Made by a program: the position numbers and the translations under genes | DNA from: UBA2882 sp045542735 | GTDB lineage: Bacteria > Bacillota > Clostridia > Lachnospirales > Lachnospiraceae | Assembly: GCA_045542735.1 (NCBI GenBank) | Contig: JAZQLQ010000021.1 | Location: 62,001 to 126,000, forward strand | Direction: 5' to 3' | DNA length: 64,000 nucleotides | Shown here: one piece after another, positions 8,936-16,975 of the stretch | Layout: each line of letters begins with the position of its first letter | Position numbering within the stretch: the first letter of the stretch is position 1 | Notes under the pieces: generated by a model | The model's database searches: none | What the model was told of the DNA's origin: nothing | The model's input: only the letters and a program-made list of their open reading frames with translations

Positions 8936-9077
8936 TATGGTGATGAGGAAAATGGGCACCGGACCCATTACAACTATGCGAATTAAGGAAAAGCCTTCGC
9001 GCATCCGATATAAGTATTACAGGCGGTGAATCTAGCTGACCGTCGAGTAATGTCCAAAGGACAGAGAGGGGCATAAA
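8936..9077 (+). other. Possible structured 5' leader, family not recognised
   Basis: The 140 bases before the TTG start at 9078 can form several hairpins. AATGGG pairs with CCCATT at about 8950-8972. ATGCG...CGCAT at about 8979-9006 encloses AAGG/CCTT. TGTCC...GGACA lies at 9050-9063, just before the AGAGAGGGG ribosome site. Base composition is more even than in ordinary gaps nearby. It does not match the c-di-GMP, purine, TPP, glycine or THF riboswitch consensus sequences I know. Structured leader is an inference. Confidence 0.35.
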
Positions 9078-10136
9078 TTGAAAATTGATTCCAGTATGAT
9101 AGGAATGGAATCCGCTAGAAGTTATACTTCTATTTCTTCCCGCGCAGTTGGTTTTCATGCAGAGATCAGGACACCGGGAACAACCAAGGAAGGAACAGAA
9201 AAAAGTTTTTCGGATTTATTACAGTCCGAAACAGGAGAGGAAGCGTTAGGAGAAGCAAACCTCTCGTTGCAAGAAAGGTCTTACTCCATTTCCGCTATAC
9301 GTGATATTGCGGAAACAGATGAGAAAAAAGCCATTGAGCACATCAAGGCAAAGTGTATGCAATATTTGATTTATTGGCTTTTTGGAGGAGACAAGGGAGA
9401 TTGCATCAAAGATCGTTTATCCGAAATGTCACAAGGGCAGACTGTAGCCCAGAGACCGGTACAATACGTGAGAATGCAATTGAACTATTCGGAATATTTT
9501 TCCGAGACAGAAAAAACATCTTTTTCCACAGAAGGAAAAGTTGTGACCGCAGACGGAAGAGAGATTTCTTTCAATTTGGGATTGACCATGAGCAGAAGTT
9601 TTGAAGAATATTATGAGACTTCCCAGACCACAGAAATCGTCCAGATGCTGGATCCGTTGGTTATCAATCTGGACACCAACGTTACATCATTATCCGATCA
9701 GAAATTTGAGTTCGACATCGACAGTGATGGTATTTTGGACAGCATTTCCATGCTGGAGGGCGGCAGTGGCTATCTGGCACTGGACAAAAACAATGACGGC
9801 GTCATCAATGATGGATCGGAACTGTTTGGCACCAAATCAGGAGACGGATTTAAAGATCTGATGATTTATGATGAAGACGGTAACGGCTGGATTGATGAAA
9901 ATGATGAGATCTTTTCCAAGTTATTGATTTGGTCCAAAGATGAAAATGGCAATGACGAATTGTATCATCTGAAAGAAGCAGGTGTAGGTGCTATTTGTCT
10001 GCAAAAGGCATCCACAGATTTTTCCCTGAATTCCTTAAGAAATAATCAGACAAACGGTCAAATCCGTTCAACGGGAATTTTCTTATATGAAAATGGAAAT
10101 GTAGGCACCATGCAGCAATTGGATTTGGCAATTTAG
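9078..10136 (+). CDS. Acidic protein with calcium-binding-type DxDxDG loops
   Basis: The 352-residue protein starts at a TTG preceded by AGAGAGGGG. It has no signal peptide or membrane helix. Residues 1-110 contain many Ser, Thr and Glu. The part from about residue 195 carries repeated calcium-loop patterns: DIDSDGILD, LDKNNDGVIND and YDEDGNGWIDEND, followed by a conserved-looking tail. These resemble EF-hand or dockerin-like loops, often seen in large secreted proteins, but here in a short cytosol-like one. Function unknown. It ends just before the sigma-E-like promoter of spoIID. Confidence 0.75.
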   Translation: MKIDSSMIGMESARSYTSISSRAVGFHAEIRTPGTTKEGTEKSFSDLLQSETGEEALGEANLSLQERSYSISAIRDIAETDEKKAIEHIKAKCMQYLIYWLFGGDKGDCIKDRLSEMSQGQTVAQRPVQYVRMQLNYSEYFSETEKTSFSTEGKVVTADGREISFNLGLTMSRSFEEYYETSQTTEIVQMLDPLVINLDTNVTSLSDQKFEFDIDSDGILDSISMLEGGSGYLALDKNNDGVINDGSELFGTKSGDGFKDLMIYDEDGNGWIDENDEIFSKLLIWSKDENGNDELYHLKEAGVGAICLQKASTDFSLNSLRNNQTNGQIRSTGIFLYENGNVGTMQQLDLAI

Positions 10137-10140
10137 TAAG

Positions 10141-10169
10141 TCTAGGCCAACCTATTTCCTACATACAAT
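10141..10169 (+). promoter_or_regulatory. Possible sigma-E promoter of spoIID
   Basis: CATACAAT at 10162-10169 is a perfect sigma-E -10. The -35 TCTAGGC at 10141-10147 is weak but at the exact 14-base spacing. TTCCTAC (10156-10162), overlapping the -10, can pair with GTAGGAA (10185-10191), which holds the spoIID ribosome site. Confidence 0.5.
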
Positions 10170-10198
10170 GTGACAAGTAATAAAGTAGGAAGCAAACA

Positions 10199-11017
10199 GT
10201 GAAATTCACAAAGTTTTTTGTTTTACTTATAATATGCAGTAGTATCATAGTCATGCTCCTTTCCCGCGAGACGGGTGAGGAGCATATTGTTGTCTGTCGG
10301 GAGATGGACAAAGTGACAATTCAAATGCCCATAGAAGAATATATGTTGGGGGTTATGGCGGCGGTTGCCAATCCCCAATATGAGACGGAATGTCTGAAGG
10401 CATTGGCAGTACTGATCCGTAGTGAACTGATGGTAAAAGAGGATGAGAATATCATTGTGGTCAGTGGCAATAATATCTATTATGAATATGCAAAAAGAGA
10501 GGCACTATACGGAGAAAATAGGGAGGCATTTGAAGCAAAAATGGCTGATGCTATTTCACAGACCGGAGGGATGATTGCTGTATCAGATAATACGGTGGCA
10601 GCATACAATTATCATGCATTGAGCGCAGGAATGACCAGATGTTCTGAGGAGAGTGAAGGTGTAGCTTGTATAAAATCTATGGAAGCTGAGGGTTTTATTA
10701 CCCGGGTATATATTTCCAAAAGCGTATGTGGAGAAATTGGAGAAATAACTAGGGATAATGCCGGTTATGTGGAAGAAATGGAAGTAAACGGAAGAAAAGT
10801 GAGTGGTGAGTATTTTCGGAATGCTCATGAGTTACCATCTGCTAATTTTGATATACAAGACCAAGGGAATGATTATCTCATCACCACAAGAGGACAGGGA
10901 CACGGACTGGGGATGGATATTTATTATGCCAATGAACTGGCAAAGCAAGGATACACCTATGATCAAATTTTAAATTATTTTTTTCGGGGATTCATTTTGA
11001 AAAAAATTATCGTATAA
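10199..11017 (+). CDS. spoIID: Stage II sporulation protein D (SpoIID)
   Basis: The 272-residue product begins at a GTG behind TAGGAAG and has one N-terminal membrane helix (about residues 5-22). The rest matches the SpoIID/LytB domain: IEEYMLGVMAAVANPQYETE near the start, then TTRGQGHGLGMDIYYANELA and the IYDQIL-like end typical of the family. SpoIID is a mother-cell lytic transglycosylase that degrades septal peptidoglycan in engulfment, working with SpoIIP and SpoIIM. A SpoIIQ-like gene follows, the same order as in other Clostridia. Confidence 0.93.
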   Translation: MKFTKFFVLLIICSSIIVMLLSRETGEEHIVVCREMDKVTIQMPIEEYMLGVMAAVANPQYETECLKALAVLIRSELMVKEDENIIVVSGNNIYYEYAKREALYGENREAFEAKMADAISQTGGMIAVSDNTVAAYNYHALSAGMTRCSEESEGVACIKSMEAEGFITRVYISKSVCGEIGEITRDNAGYVEEMEVNGRKVSGEYFRNAHELPSANFDIQDQGNDYLITTRGQGHGLGMDIYYANELAKQGYTYDQILNYFFRGFILKKIIV

Positions 11018-11080
11018 AGTTTGTGCCTGAGGGAAAAACTATTGCTGAGACAGAAAGGTTGAAGCTTTAGGAGGCCAATT

Positions 11081-11887
11081 ATGAAAAGACACAAATTTAC
11101 AAAATGGAATAAAGAAAAGGTATCAATTTATGCATCGGCTGCTTTGGTGGTTGGTATTTGTGTGGTATCCGGTATGTATGCACAGAGCCAGTCCCCTTCC
11201 AGAACACAGATTTTAGATATTGAAACAGTGGAAGAAGGGAATTTAACAGCAGACCCCATTGTACAAGCAGAGGGTACAGAAATTGCGGAAGTTGAAGAGA
11301 ATCTACCGGTAACTGTTCATACACAGAGTTCTATAACGGTTCCTTACGAGGAGACAAAGGGGAAGGAACAGGCGTCTATAGATCTGACAGGTGATGCAGA
11401 ACTGGCAGAAGTTGAGGTTTTCACTGAGGTAGCACCGGTTATCGCAGAAAGTAAGCAGGATGCAACCATACACTTTACCGGAGAAGACGGGATGTCATGG
11501 CCGGTTATGGGTAATGTGATTATGAATTTTAGCATGGATGAGAGGACGTATTTTGCAACCTTGAACCAATATTGCTATTATCCTGCAGTTGCCATTGGTT
11601 CGGAAGTTGAGGCCCCGGTAGCGGCGGCAGCATTGGGAGTGGTGACGAAGGTAGGTATTAACGAAGAAATCGGACAATATGTGATTATGGATTTGGGTGA
11701 CGGCTATCAGGCAACCTATGGTCAGTTAAAAGAACTGGCAGTAGAAACCGGAGATAAAGTAAGCCGTGGTCAGATTATCGGATATGTGGCAGAACCTACC
11801 AAATATTACAGTTTGGAAGGGACCAATGTATATTTTAAATTGGAAAAAGACGGTACACCCATCAATCCCTTAAATTATTTCAGATAG
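11081..11887 (+). CDS. spoIIQ: SpoIIQ-like degenerate M23 (LytM) protein
   Basis: The 268-residue protein has one N-terminal helix (about 15-33), a long acidic linker, and a C-terminal LytM fold from about residue 140 (GMSWPVMGNVIMNFS to the end). Active M23 enzymes carry an HxxxD motif and an HxH. Here the matching places read YYPAVAIG, TYGQLKEL and NVYFKLEKDG, so the zinc ligands appear lost. In sporulation, SpoIIQ sits in the forespore membrane and pairs with SpoIIIAH across the intermembrane space, and catalysis is not needed in some species. Its position right after spoIID supports this call. Confidence 0.8.
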   Translation: MKRHKFTKWNKEKVSIYASAALVVGICVVSGMYAQSQSPSRTQILDIETVEEGNLTADPIVQAEGTEIAEVEENLPVTVHTQSSITVPYEETKGKEQASIDLTGDAELAEVEVFTEVAPVIAESKQDATIHFTGEDGMSWPVMGNVIMNFSMDERTYFATLNQYCYYPAVAIGSEVEAPVAAAALGVVTKVGINEEIGQYVIMDLGDGYQATYGQLKELAVETGDKVSRGQIIGYVAEPTKYYSLEGTNVYFKLEKDGTPINPLNYFR

Positions 11888-11896
11888 GAATAGCAT

Positions 11897-13063
11897 ATGA
11901 AACTGGCAATTGTAAACGGAAAGGTCCTGACCATGTCGGATCAGTCACCACAGGTATTGGAAGGTGGCACAGTTCTTATTGGAAATGGAATCATTGAAGG
12001 ACTCGTGGAAAAAGGAAAAATGATTCCGCCCGGATACCGTAAAATAGAGGCCAAAGGTTGCTATGTACTTCCCGGGTTTGTAGAGGCACATTGTCATATG
12101 GGTATTACAGAGGAAAAGAAGGGTATGGAAGGTGATGACTGTAATGAGGGGGTTGATCCCATTACGCCTTCCTTACGGGCAATTGATGCCATTAATCCTA
12201 TGGATGATGCTTTTCACAATGCCATCAAGGCTGGTATTACATCTGCTATGATAGGACCGGGAAGTGCCAATGTGGTAGGCGGACAATTTGTAGTTCTCCA
12301 TAATGCGGGACGATGTATCGATGATATGATTTTGCGTTTTCCCGCCGCCCTGAAAGTGGCTTTTGGAGAAAATCCCAAAGTGAATTATAGTGGTATGGGT
12401 AAATCGCCGTCTACCAGAATGGCCATTGCGGCCATGCTACGAAAAGAATTGTTGGCGGCAAAGCAATATTTATCCAAAGAACGAAAAGAAACAGATGTAG
12501 ATTTACGTTATGAAGCCTATCGGCCGGTGTTTGAAAAAAAGATTCCCCTAAAGGCTCATGTCCATAGGACAGATGATATTTTGACTGCTATCCGCATCGC
12601 AAAGGAATTTGATCTTAATATGACCTTGGATCATTGTTCTGAAGGACATTTGATTATCGATGAGATCAAGGCATCCGGGTTTCCTGCCATTGTAGGACCG
12701 GATCTTACCAGCAGAAATAAGATAGAAGTACAAAATATGGCATTTAAAACAGCGGGAATATTATCAAAGGCAGGAGTGTTGACTGCTATCACAACCGATC
12801 ATCCTGTTTCAATTATACAAACTCTACCCATATGTGCGAGTTTGGCTGTAAAAGAGGGGATGAGAATGGAGGATGCATTACGTGCCATTACCATCCATGC
12901 GGCAAAAATATGTGGAGTAGACGATAAAATCGGCAGTCTGGAAAAAGGAAAGTATGCCGATGTAGTTATTTTTGACGGACATCCTCTGGATGTATTTTCC
13001 AAGACGATGTGTACGTTAATACAGGGCGAAATTGTATATCGCGCCCCGGAATTTTTTGTCTAG
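11897..13063 (+). CDS. Amidohydrolase-family metalloenzyme
   Basis: The 388-residue protein has the amidohydrolase layout. A beta-sandwich start is followed by the metal motif AHCHMG (His65 and His67). AHVHRTDD and LDHCSEGH follow as further histidine ligands, and TTDHPVS supplies the catalytic Asp. The C-terminal GSLEKGKYADVVIFDGHPLD motif returns to the sandwich. The closest known relatives are imidazolonepropionase-like proteins of unknown substrate. It starts 9 bases after the spoIIQ-like stop, so it may be co-transcribed, but a sporulation role is not shown. Confidence 0.88.
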   Translation: MKLAIVNGKVLTMSDQSPQVLEGGTVLIGNGIIEGLVEKGKMIPPGYRKIEAKGCYVLPGFVEAHCHMGITEEKKGMEGDDCNEGVDPITPSLRAIDAINPMDDAFHNAIKAGITSAMIGPGSANVVGGQFVVLHNAGRCIDDMILRFPAALKVAFGENPKVNYSGMGKSPSTRMAIAAMLRKELLAAKQYLSKERKETDVDLRYEAYRPVFEKKIPLKAHVHRTDDILTAIRIAKEFDLNMTLDHCSEGHLIIDEIKASGFPAIVGPDLTSRNKIEVQNMAFKTAGILSKAGVLTAITTDHPVSIIQTLPICASLAVKEGMRMEDALRAITIHAAKICGVDDKIGSLEKGKYADVVIFDGHPLDVFSKTMCTLIQGEIVYRAPEFFV

Positions 13064-13067
13064 TGGC

Positions 13068-13096
13068 TTTACCATCATTTCTCCATGGGGTATAAT
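13068..13096 (+). promoter_or_regulatory. Sigma-A promoter of the lipoprotein-ddl-murF-rsmH operon
   Basis: TTTACC (13068-13073) and TATAAT (13091-13096) are separated by 17 bases. Transcription would begin near 13103, which excludes an upstream ATG at 13085 as the start of the next gene. Confidence 0.7.
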
Positions 13097-13141
13097 CATA
13101 ATGATTGGATTTTTCTATGGAGAAATAAAGGTGAAGACATT

Positions 13142-14524
13142 GTGAAAAAGCTAGTAGCGATATTGACAATCGGCTTGGTCATGTGTTTGTGTGCATGTAG
13201 CGCTTCTGAACAAAAAGGACTTGGCAGCGATGCCGGATTGGATATGACAATCGATGAGATAACGGATGAGGATGCATTTGCAGAAGAGATGAGTCCATCC
13301 GAAGAAAGTGGTTCCAAGGGTCAACGTATTTTGATTGATACCAACGGATATTGCCCGGCAGATGAGAAGACCGTATATTTTCTCGGAGACGAAGAGGCGG
13401 GCATTTTTTATGTAATCGATGCTGATACGAAAGAGGAAGTCTATAAGGGTGCCATGATTTTGACAGGGAATCAGAGTAAAGATGGGGAAGCGATTTTAAC
13501 CGGTAATTTTACTTCTGTGAACAAGGAAGGGACTTATTATATAGAGGCACCTTATATAGGCCGTTCTTATACATTCGAAATTAACGAGAATCACTTGCAA
13601 AGCAATTACAAAAAAATAGCCAAGACGATGTGGACAGAAGTGCAAAATCAAAAATCTGAGTACATATATCGGATTCAGACCCTATCCTGGTTGGTTCGTT
13701 ATTGGGAGTATTATGGCGATAAGCCGGAAACGGTTGCAGCAGGAGAACTTCCTGATTATGTTCAAAATCTCAGTGAAGCCGGAGAACAGCTTCTATCAGA
13801 GAAGCCGGAGGAAATGACCACAGAGGAAATGGCTTTCTATTGTGGAGTGATGGCGCAATTATATGAGGTGTTGAAGCCATATGACGTGAGAATGGCAAAT
13901 CAATATTTAAGAGAAGCAGAAGCGGTGTATAAGCAGCTGGATATGAAACGTTACGAAGAGGGATTTGATCAGGTATGGTTGTTTTATGACAGTGCCCTGC
14001 TTTATAAGGCAACGGGATATACCCGATATGGCACCATGGTAAAAAGCTATCTGAGTGCAAATTCCGGCAGGGATTTTTTTGCCGATGACGTGACAGAAGA
14101 AGAACTTTGGAAAGATGAAGCATATGTACAGGGCGCTATTGCATATCTAAATACTGTATTTAAAGTGGATGTGGATCTGTGTGGTATGCTTATGGAGGAA
14201 TTGACAGATAAAGCAGAAAGTGTTGAAAAAGAGCATGACAGCAATCCTTTTTGTTGTGTCAGCTCCAACCGGAATAATCGTCTGCTTTCGGACCGTTTAT
14301 ATGTGGTAGCCATGATTGAGCATGTGGTTGTCAGCAAGGAATATGTATTAATTCTTGAGGATGGATTGCATTATATTAATGGATGTAATGAATTGGGCAA
14401 AAGTTTTTTGACCAACGAGGGCATATATGACGAAGCTAATGATGTAAAAGGAAGCGGAGCGGCAGTCGGTGGCGCCTATCTGTTTATATTAGGAGAAATA
14501 ATGGAAAGCGAGGCAGCAGAATGA
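13142..14524 (+). CDS. Lipoprotein with cellulase-type N-terminal Ig-like domain
   Basis: The GTG at 13142 has an AAAGGTG ribosome site and gives a 460-residue lipoprotein whose lipobox is LCAC. A longer frame begins at 13085, upstream of the transcript start, and is rejected. Residues from about 60 resemble the Ig-like domain that precedes family 9 glycoside hydrolases (RILIDTNGYCP, EGTYYIEAPYIGRSYTFEI). The rest is helical like the alpha/alpha barrel of GH9, but the usual catalytic motifs (DxxD and the C-terminal Glu) were not evident. It overlaps ddl by 4 bases, so it is coupled to cell-wall synthesis genes. Function is inferred to be outside the membrane. Confidence 0.78.
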   Translation: MKKLVAILTIGLVMCLCACSASEQKGLGSDAGLDMTIDEITDEDAFAEEMSPSEESGSKGQRILIDTNGYCPADEKTVYFLGDEEAGIFYVIDADTKEEVYKGAMILTGNQSKDGEAILTGNFTSVNKEGTYYIEAPYIGRSYTFEINENHLQSNYKKIAKTMWTEVQNQKSEYIYRIQTLSWLVRYWEYYGDKPETVAAGELPDYVQNLSEAGEQLLSEKPEEMTTEEMAFYCGVMAQLYEVLKPYDVRMANQYLREAEAVYKQLDMKRYEEGFDQVWLFYDSALLYKATGYTRYGTMVKSYLSANSGRDFFADDVTEEELWKDEAYVQGAIAYLNTVFKVDVDLCGMLMEELTDKAESVEKEHDSNPFCCVSSNRNNRLLSDRLYVVAMIEHVVVSKEYVLILEDGLHYINGCNELGKSFLTNEGIYDEANDVKGSGAAVGGAYLFILGEIMESEAAE

Positions 14525-15564
14525 AAATCGTAGTATTAGCCGGAGGAACCAGTACAGAAAGAGATGTGTCCCTGGTATCCGGGACAGGTGTATATAAGGC
14601 ATTAAAGAAAAAAGGACACGAAGCGGTATTGCTTGATGTGTTTTTGGGGGCAGACTTGTCTGAAGAAGAGAAAGCAAATGTATTTTCTTTAGAGAAGGAT
14701 TGGAGTGAAGGTATCCGCCCGGTGTCGGAAGAAGATCCGGATTTACAGGCGATTTATGCAATGCGTCATAATCCTGAAGAAGGATTTTTTGGTCCCAATG
14801 TCATTGATATTTGCCGGATGGCGGACATTGTATTTTTGGCACTTCATGGAATGAACGGTGAAGATGGCAGAATCCAGGCTACTTTCGATCTTTTAAATAT
14901 TAAATATACAGGAACGGATTATGTCAGCAGTACACTTGCTATGGATAAGGGTATTACCAAAGATATTTTTATGCAACACAAGGTTCCCACACCCATTGGA
15001 TTTGGAGTGAAAAAGGGACAGGAAATTCCCAAGGTGCCTTTTCCTTGCGTGGTGAAGACCAGTCATGGAGGCTCCAGCGTTGGCGTATATTTGGTACAAA
15101 ATGAAGAGGAGCTTACAAAGGCTGTAAACGATGCTTATACATACGAAGATGAGATTGTCATTGAGCAGTTTATTAAGGGACGTGAGTTTACCGATGCGGT
15201 GATTGATGGTAAGGCACTTCCCATTGTAGAGATTGTACCCAAGCAGGGCTTTTATGATTATAAAAACAAGTATCAGGCGGGCAGTACCGAGGAAATTTGC
15301 CCGGCGCCCATAGATGAAGCTTTGACAGCAAAGATTCAGGAGGCAGCGGTAGCGGCATATAAAGCCCTTCGTTTAAAAGTGTATGCCCGTATGGATTTTA
15401 TGGTAGATGAAGACAACAATATCTATTGTCTGGAGGCAAATACCCTTCCCGGTATGACACCAACTTCCCTGATTCCCCAGGAAGCGGCAGCAATCGGTGT
15501 AAATTACGAAGATCTCTGTGATTGGCTGGTAGAGTTGTCATTGAAAAAGTATGAGGAGCAATAA
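14521..15564 (+). CDS. ddl: D-alanine-D-alanine ligase
   Basis: The 347-residue ATP-grasp enzyme joins two D-alanines for peptidoglycan precursors. Visible motifs are VLAGGTSTERDVSLVSG at the N-terminus, HGMNGEDG, the ATP-grasp KTSHGGSSVGV, and the C-terminal ARMDF...EANTLPGMTPTSLIPQEA that binds magnesium and the substrate. The ATG overlaps the previous stop (ATGA) and murF follows at once, matching the pathway order Ddl then MurF. Confidence 0.97.
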   Translation: MKIVVLAGGTSTERDVSLVSGTGVYKALKKKGHEAVLLDVFLGADLSEEEKANVFSLEKDWSEGIRPVSEEDPDLQAIYAMRHNPEEGFFGPNVIDICRMADIVFLALHGMNGEDGRIQATFDLLNIKYTGTDYVSSTLAMDKGITKDIFMQHKVPTPIGFGVKKGQEIPKVPFPCVVKTSHGGSSVGVYLVQNEEELTKAVNDAYTYEDEIVIEQFIKGREFTDAVIDGKALPIVEIVPKQGFYDYKNKYQAGSTEEICPAPIDEALTAKIQEAAVAAYKALRLKVYARMDFMVDEDNNIYCLEANTLPGMTPTSLIPQEAAAIGVNYEDLCDWLVELSLKKYEEQ

Positions 15565-15567
15565 AGT

Positions 15568-16965
15568 ATGATGAAAAGAATCACCTGCGGCGAAATTGCC
15601 AATGCGTGTAACGGTGTTTTTTGTGGCACAGAAGCTGACAAAGAACGGATTGTAGCAGGCATTGCATTGGATTCCCGCAAGATTGAAAAAGACTGGGTAT
15701 TTGTAGCGACTGTGGGCGAAAAGGTAGACGGTCATTCCTTTATTTCCCAAGTCTTTGAAAAGCAGGCTGCCTGTGTTGTCTGTGAAAAAGCACCGGACAA
15801 TAAAGAAGTATCATATATATTGGTAGATAGTAGTTTTCAGGCGTTAAAAGATATTGCCAAATATTACCGCAATAAACTGAATGCCACAGTTGTAGGAATT
15901 ACCGGAAGTGTGGGAAAAACCAGTACCAAGGAAATGATTGCATCGGTTCTTTCGGTGAAATATAAAGTACAAAAGACAGCCGGCAATTTTAACAATGAAG
16001 TAGGCTTGCCGCTGACTGTGTTTTCCGTAGGTGAAGAGCACGAGATAGCGGTGTTGGAAATGGGTATCAGTGACTTTGGCGAGATGCAGAGGTTGGGAGC
16101 CATTGCAAAGCCGGATATTATGGTTATTACCAATATAGGTCAGTGTCATTTGGAGAATCTGAAGACAAGGGACGGTATTTTGCAGGCCAAAACAGAAGTG
16201 TTTGATGAGATGGATGCTTCTGCCAAGGTGGTGTTAAACGGCGATGATGACAAGCTTTCCACTGTTTTGGATGTAAACGGAAATGCACCTTATTTCTTTT
16301 CTAAGGAAGGCGGAAAAAGTATCGGTGGAAAAGCTGTTGAAATCTATGCATCCGGTATTCAGAATCTGGGGCTCAAGGGAACGGCGTGCCGCATCCATAT
16401 AGGAGCAGAAAGTGTAGCTGTGACCATTCCTCTTCCCGGTGAACATATGGTGTGGAATGCATTAGCGGCGGCTAATGTAGGTCATCTGCTGGGTCTGACC
16501 TTAGAGGAGATTGCCAAAGGTGTCTCTGAAGTGAAATCTGTAGGCGGAAGAAGCAATGTCATTGAGACAGGAACATATACTTTGATTGACGATTGCTACA
16601 ATGCCAACCCGGGTTCCATGAAATCTGCCCTCGATTTGTTAGCCTATGCTACCCAAAGAAAGGTAGCTGTCATGGGTGATATGTTTGAATTGGGAGAACA
16701 TGAAAATGTACTCCATGAAGAAACCGGTGCTTATGCAGCACAAAAAGGTATTGATGTGATTGTGTGTATCGGTAATCTTTCCAAACATATGGAAAAAGGA
16801 GCCAAGGCAGTAGGACAACAGTCCCAAGTGTATTATTTTGCAGATAAACAAAGTTTTTTGGATGAGGCAAATCAGATATTGCAACAGGGTGATGCAGTGC
16901 TTTTAAAGGCATCTCACGGTATGCATTTTGAGGAATTGCTGGAAGCGTTAAAGAATCAGAATTAA
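15568..16965 (+). CDS. murF: UDP-MurNAc-tripeptide:D-Ala-D-Ala ligase
   Basis: The 465-residue protein adds D-Ala-D-Ala to UDP-MurNAc-tripeptide, the last cytoplasmic step of the peptidoglycan precursor. The nucleotide site GITGSVGKTSTKEMI is near residue 110, followed by NFNNEVGLPLT, ISDFGEMQRLG and the C-terminal IDDCYNANPGSMKSALD. The start follows a GAGGAG site inside the ddl end and lies 3 bases after its stop. A paired ATG at 15571 could also be the start. Confidence 0.96.
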   Translation: MMKRITCGEIANACNGVFCGTEADKERIVAGIALDSRKIEKDWVFVATVGEKVDGHSFISQVFEKQAACVVCEKAPDNKEVSYILVDSSFQALKDIAKYYRNKLNATVVGITGSVGKTSTKEMIASVLSVKYKVQKTAGNFNNEVGLPLTVFSVGEEHEIAVLEMGISDFGEMQRLGAIAKPDIMVITNIGQCHLENLKTRDGILQAKTEVFDEMDASAKVVLNGDDDKLSTVLDVNGNAPYFFSKEGGKSIGGKAVEIYASGIQNLGLKGTACRIHIGAESVAVTIPLPGEHMVWNALAAANVGHLLGLTLEEIAKGVSEVKSVGGRSNVIETGTYTLIDDCYNANPGSMKSALDLLAYATQRKVAVMGDMFELGEHENVLHEETGAYAAQKGIDVIVCIGNLSKHMEKGAKAVGQQSQVYYFADKQSFLDEANQILQQGDAVLLKASHGMHFEELLEALKNQN

Positions 16966-16975
16966 GGATATGTAT

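Noticed and set aside
8936..9077. c-di-GMP, glycine or THF riboswitch
   Set aside because: Short matches such as GCGGTGAATC or GGACAGAG appear, but the order and the key conserved parts of those riboswitches are missing.
13085..13141. Upstream ATG start for the GH9-like lipoprotein
   Set aside because: It overlaps the promoter -10 and would spoil the lipoprotein signal. The GTG at 13142 fits both.
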